Position numbers and translations under genes: made by a program. 64,000 nt of DNA from Climacium dendroides (taxonomy: Eukaryota; Streptophyta; Bryopsida; Hypnales; Climaciaceae): positions 1 through 64,000 of the forward strand of contig CATNNA010000048.1 in assembly GCA_950106755.1 (NCBI GenBank). Reading direction: 5' to 3'. Below, one piece after another: positions 62,277-64,000 of this stretch (the stretch's first letter is position 1; each line of letters starts with the position of its first letter). The notes beneath the pieces are model-generated. The model was given only the letters and a program-made list of their open reading frames with translations. It did not search any database and was not told where the DNA came from.

Positions 62277-64000
62277 TGAAAACAATAAAAAGGGGAGATT
62301 AGGAGGGGTTCAGGGCATCCAGAAAGCTCTCGACGTGACATTATTTGAGGGTGACTTGGGTGCAGTTTAGGGGTACAGAGTTAGTAGAAGGGGTTGAACA
62401 AGCACTATTTTGGGTTTTAGATTGGGAAATCTCTCGATACAAATTGGGGTAACTTTCCAACGGTGTAAAGCATGCCTTCTAATTCCTCAAATGCTAAAAG
62501 TTTAGGGGGTTTAGGGCTCGCAGGGTTCACTGTAGCAAGCAACTTGGGGTTCACGGACCCATTTATTTGGGATTTAGTAAAAGATAAAGAAGACGCAAGT
62601 GTTACACCGACATGATTACACCAGCATTACACCACAGCAGCATTACACTGGTGTTATACCACCAGCGTTACACCAACAGGGTTACACTACAACAACGTTA
62701 CACCACACGAGTGTTACACCACAACAGCATTACACTAGTGTTACATCAACGTTGCACGACAGTAGCATTACACTAGTGTTACACCACCAACGTTACACCA
62801 CACGAGTGTTACACCACAGCAACATTACATCACGCAAGTATTACAGCAGCGTTACACCAACATTACACCTGGGTTATACCGACATTACACCCAGGTTACA
62901 CCGGCGTTACACCGACGTTACGCTAGCATTTCATTGTGTTCCACCCGGATTACACCAATATTATACCATCATTACACCCGCGGTACACTAGTGTCGTACA
63001 CGCAATTAGCCGTAAGTATCCTTACAACGACAAATGGTTGCAAGATGACACGAATTATCGTTCCAGGGAACTTCTAGTAAGATATCAATTGAATTAGAAG
63101 CATCCGGATTGGGACTACTCACTTAATCCCCCTACTTTCCTACTTTATTCCGGAAACTTAGTACATTCCGGATTCTGTTCCGGATCCGGATGCCTCCGGA
63201 TCTTAGTTCCGTCTCTCTTCCGTCACTGGTTTTTGTTGCCTCTGTTTTACCCTCAGAGGGTCCGCCCTTGATCTAGAAAGGGGTGGGGACTCACCACTTG
63301 TACAATTATCTTCTCTATACTCTAAATCTACTAAACAACACACCCAAGACAACACCGCTGTAGGAGGAGGGAGGAGTATTCTTTCACAGTTTCCGGATTG
63401 GCCGATCCGGAATCAGGTCACACAAAGAAATTCTCACACCTCTCTTTACTACAACGACGGATCCGAACTCATAGACCCAGAGGAATAGAGTCTCAAGGGG
63501 AAGACAATGTACCAAGGGGGAGGTTGGTAGACTTTCCGGAGTAGCGGGAGTTCCTTTCCTTTGGCGGTTGCTTATCTCCGCACAAAACCCTCTTGGTTCT
63601 GGACTCGCAGGGCCCTCCACCTTCTTACCCGGATTGCCGTTCCGGCAATTTAAAAGCACGTCACACTTACACTCCCTTACTAAGCCCGCATCCCTCCCAC
63701 TCAGCTCCATACCAAGAGATCCGTAGCCCAAGATCCGGATTCCTCCTCTCCCTCCCTTCTCTTTCTCCAGTACAAGGTTACACACACATGCATACACTCA
63801 GCCAAAAGACCCTGTCTAAGCAAAAGTGCAGCTAGAGGTATCCTGGCTGACTTAGATTAAGAAAAGAAAATTGTAATATATACGTGAAAGCACTAAAACG
63901 GAATGGAGTAGGATGGAATGACAGACAACTAACTTGCCTGCCTTTAAAATACTAACACAAAAACCCAAAGTCAACTCCTAAAAGCCTGAAAAGGAAACCT
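62277..64000 (+). repeat. Macrosatellite unit copy I (unit positions 1-1724, cut by the window end)
   Basis: Forward unit at an offset of +62,276. It stops before the gene-like frame would begin, so the array continues beyond the window. Confidence 0.98.
62600..62993 (+). repeat. TTACACC minisatellite array 1 (copy I)
   Basis: As 324-717; last complete internal repeat before the window ends. Confidence 0.9.

Noticed and set aside
1..64000. The array being purely an assembly artefact
   Set aside because: Copy-specific variants and two structured junctions with filler argue against simple duplication of one consensus, though only long reads can settle it.

Overview
The window is one eukaryotic macrosatellite array. 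A unit of 10,516 bp is repeated head to tail, and essentially every base belongs to it. Positions 1-27,848 hold two full units and a partial one in forward orientation. Positions 27,864-47,008 hold the same unit reversed (a partial, a full and a partial copy). Positions 47,043-64,000 return to forward orientation (a partial, a full and a partial copy). The copies keep exact register with no length change. By eye I found only two base differences between copies: C to T at unit position 1305 in one copy, and C to T at unit position 4636 in two copies. Amplification or homogenisation is therefore recent.

The organism is probably a plant or another member of the green lineage. Each unit has tracts of perfect TTTAGGG, the Arabidopsis-type telomere repeat used by most land plants, many green algae and a few protists. 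The one gene-like frame has a plant-like leader with a TATA-like box and a TAGGGTTT telo-box. Its product faintly resembles repeat-associated hypothetical proteins that I connect with seedless plants and gymnosperms; that is recall and cannot be checked here. There are no bacterial-style genes, rRNA or tRNA genes, and no CRISPR array.

Unit layout, in forward unit coordinates (identical to window 1-10,516): 1-323 spacer with scattered GTTTAGGG; 324-717 TTACACC minisatellite 1; 718-1885 3' flank of the gene; 1886-3835 broken protein gene on the minus strand; 3836-4267 its leader and promoter region; 4268-4610 TTACACC minisatellite 2; 4611-5256 diverged internal duplications; 5453-5661 G-rich GGACGGGAGG array; 5662-6733 AT-rich spacer; 6734-6782 and 7074-7175 telomere-type tracts; 7561-8926 five copies of a 291-bp subrepeat with a hairpin; 8942-9480 AT-rich repeats of about 165 bp; 9617-10075 diverged repeats of about 170 bp; 10094-10221 palindromic TTACAC/GTGTAA cluster; 10222-10516 spacer.

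The gene is one 650-codon frame broken by three in-frame TAG codons, the same in every complete copy, so it was dead before the array expanded (unless TAG is read as sense). Nothing in the window looks like an intact protein-coding gene. The array looks structural (subtelomeric, pericentromeric or accessory-chromosome heterochromatin), but its location cannot be read from the sequence.

The most informative part is the inverted block. Its phases fit a single inversion of a once uniform tandem array, with a 3.59-kb inverted duplication at one edge and a 4.46-kb deletion at the other. Both junctions carry short duplicated filler, and one filler is telomere-like. A private base variant lies inside the predicted duplication and is shared by exactly the two copies the model says came from one parent unit.
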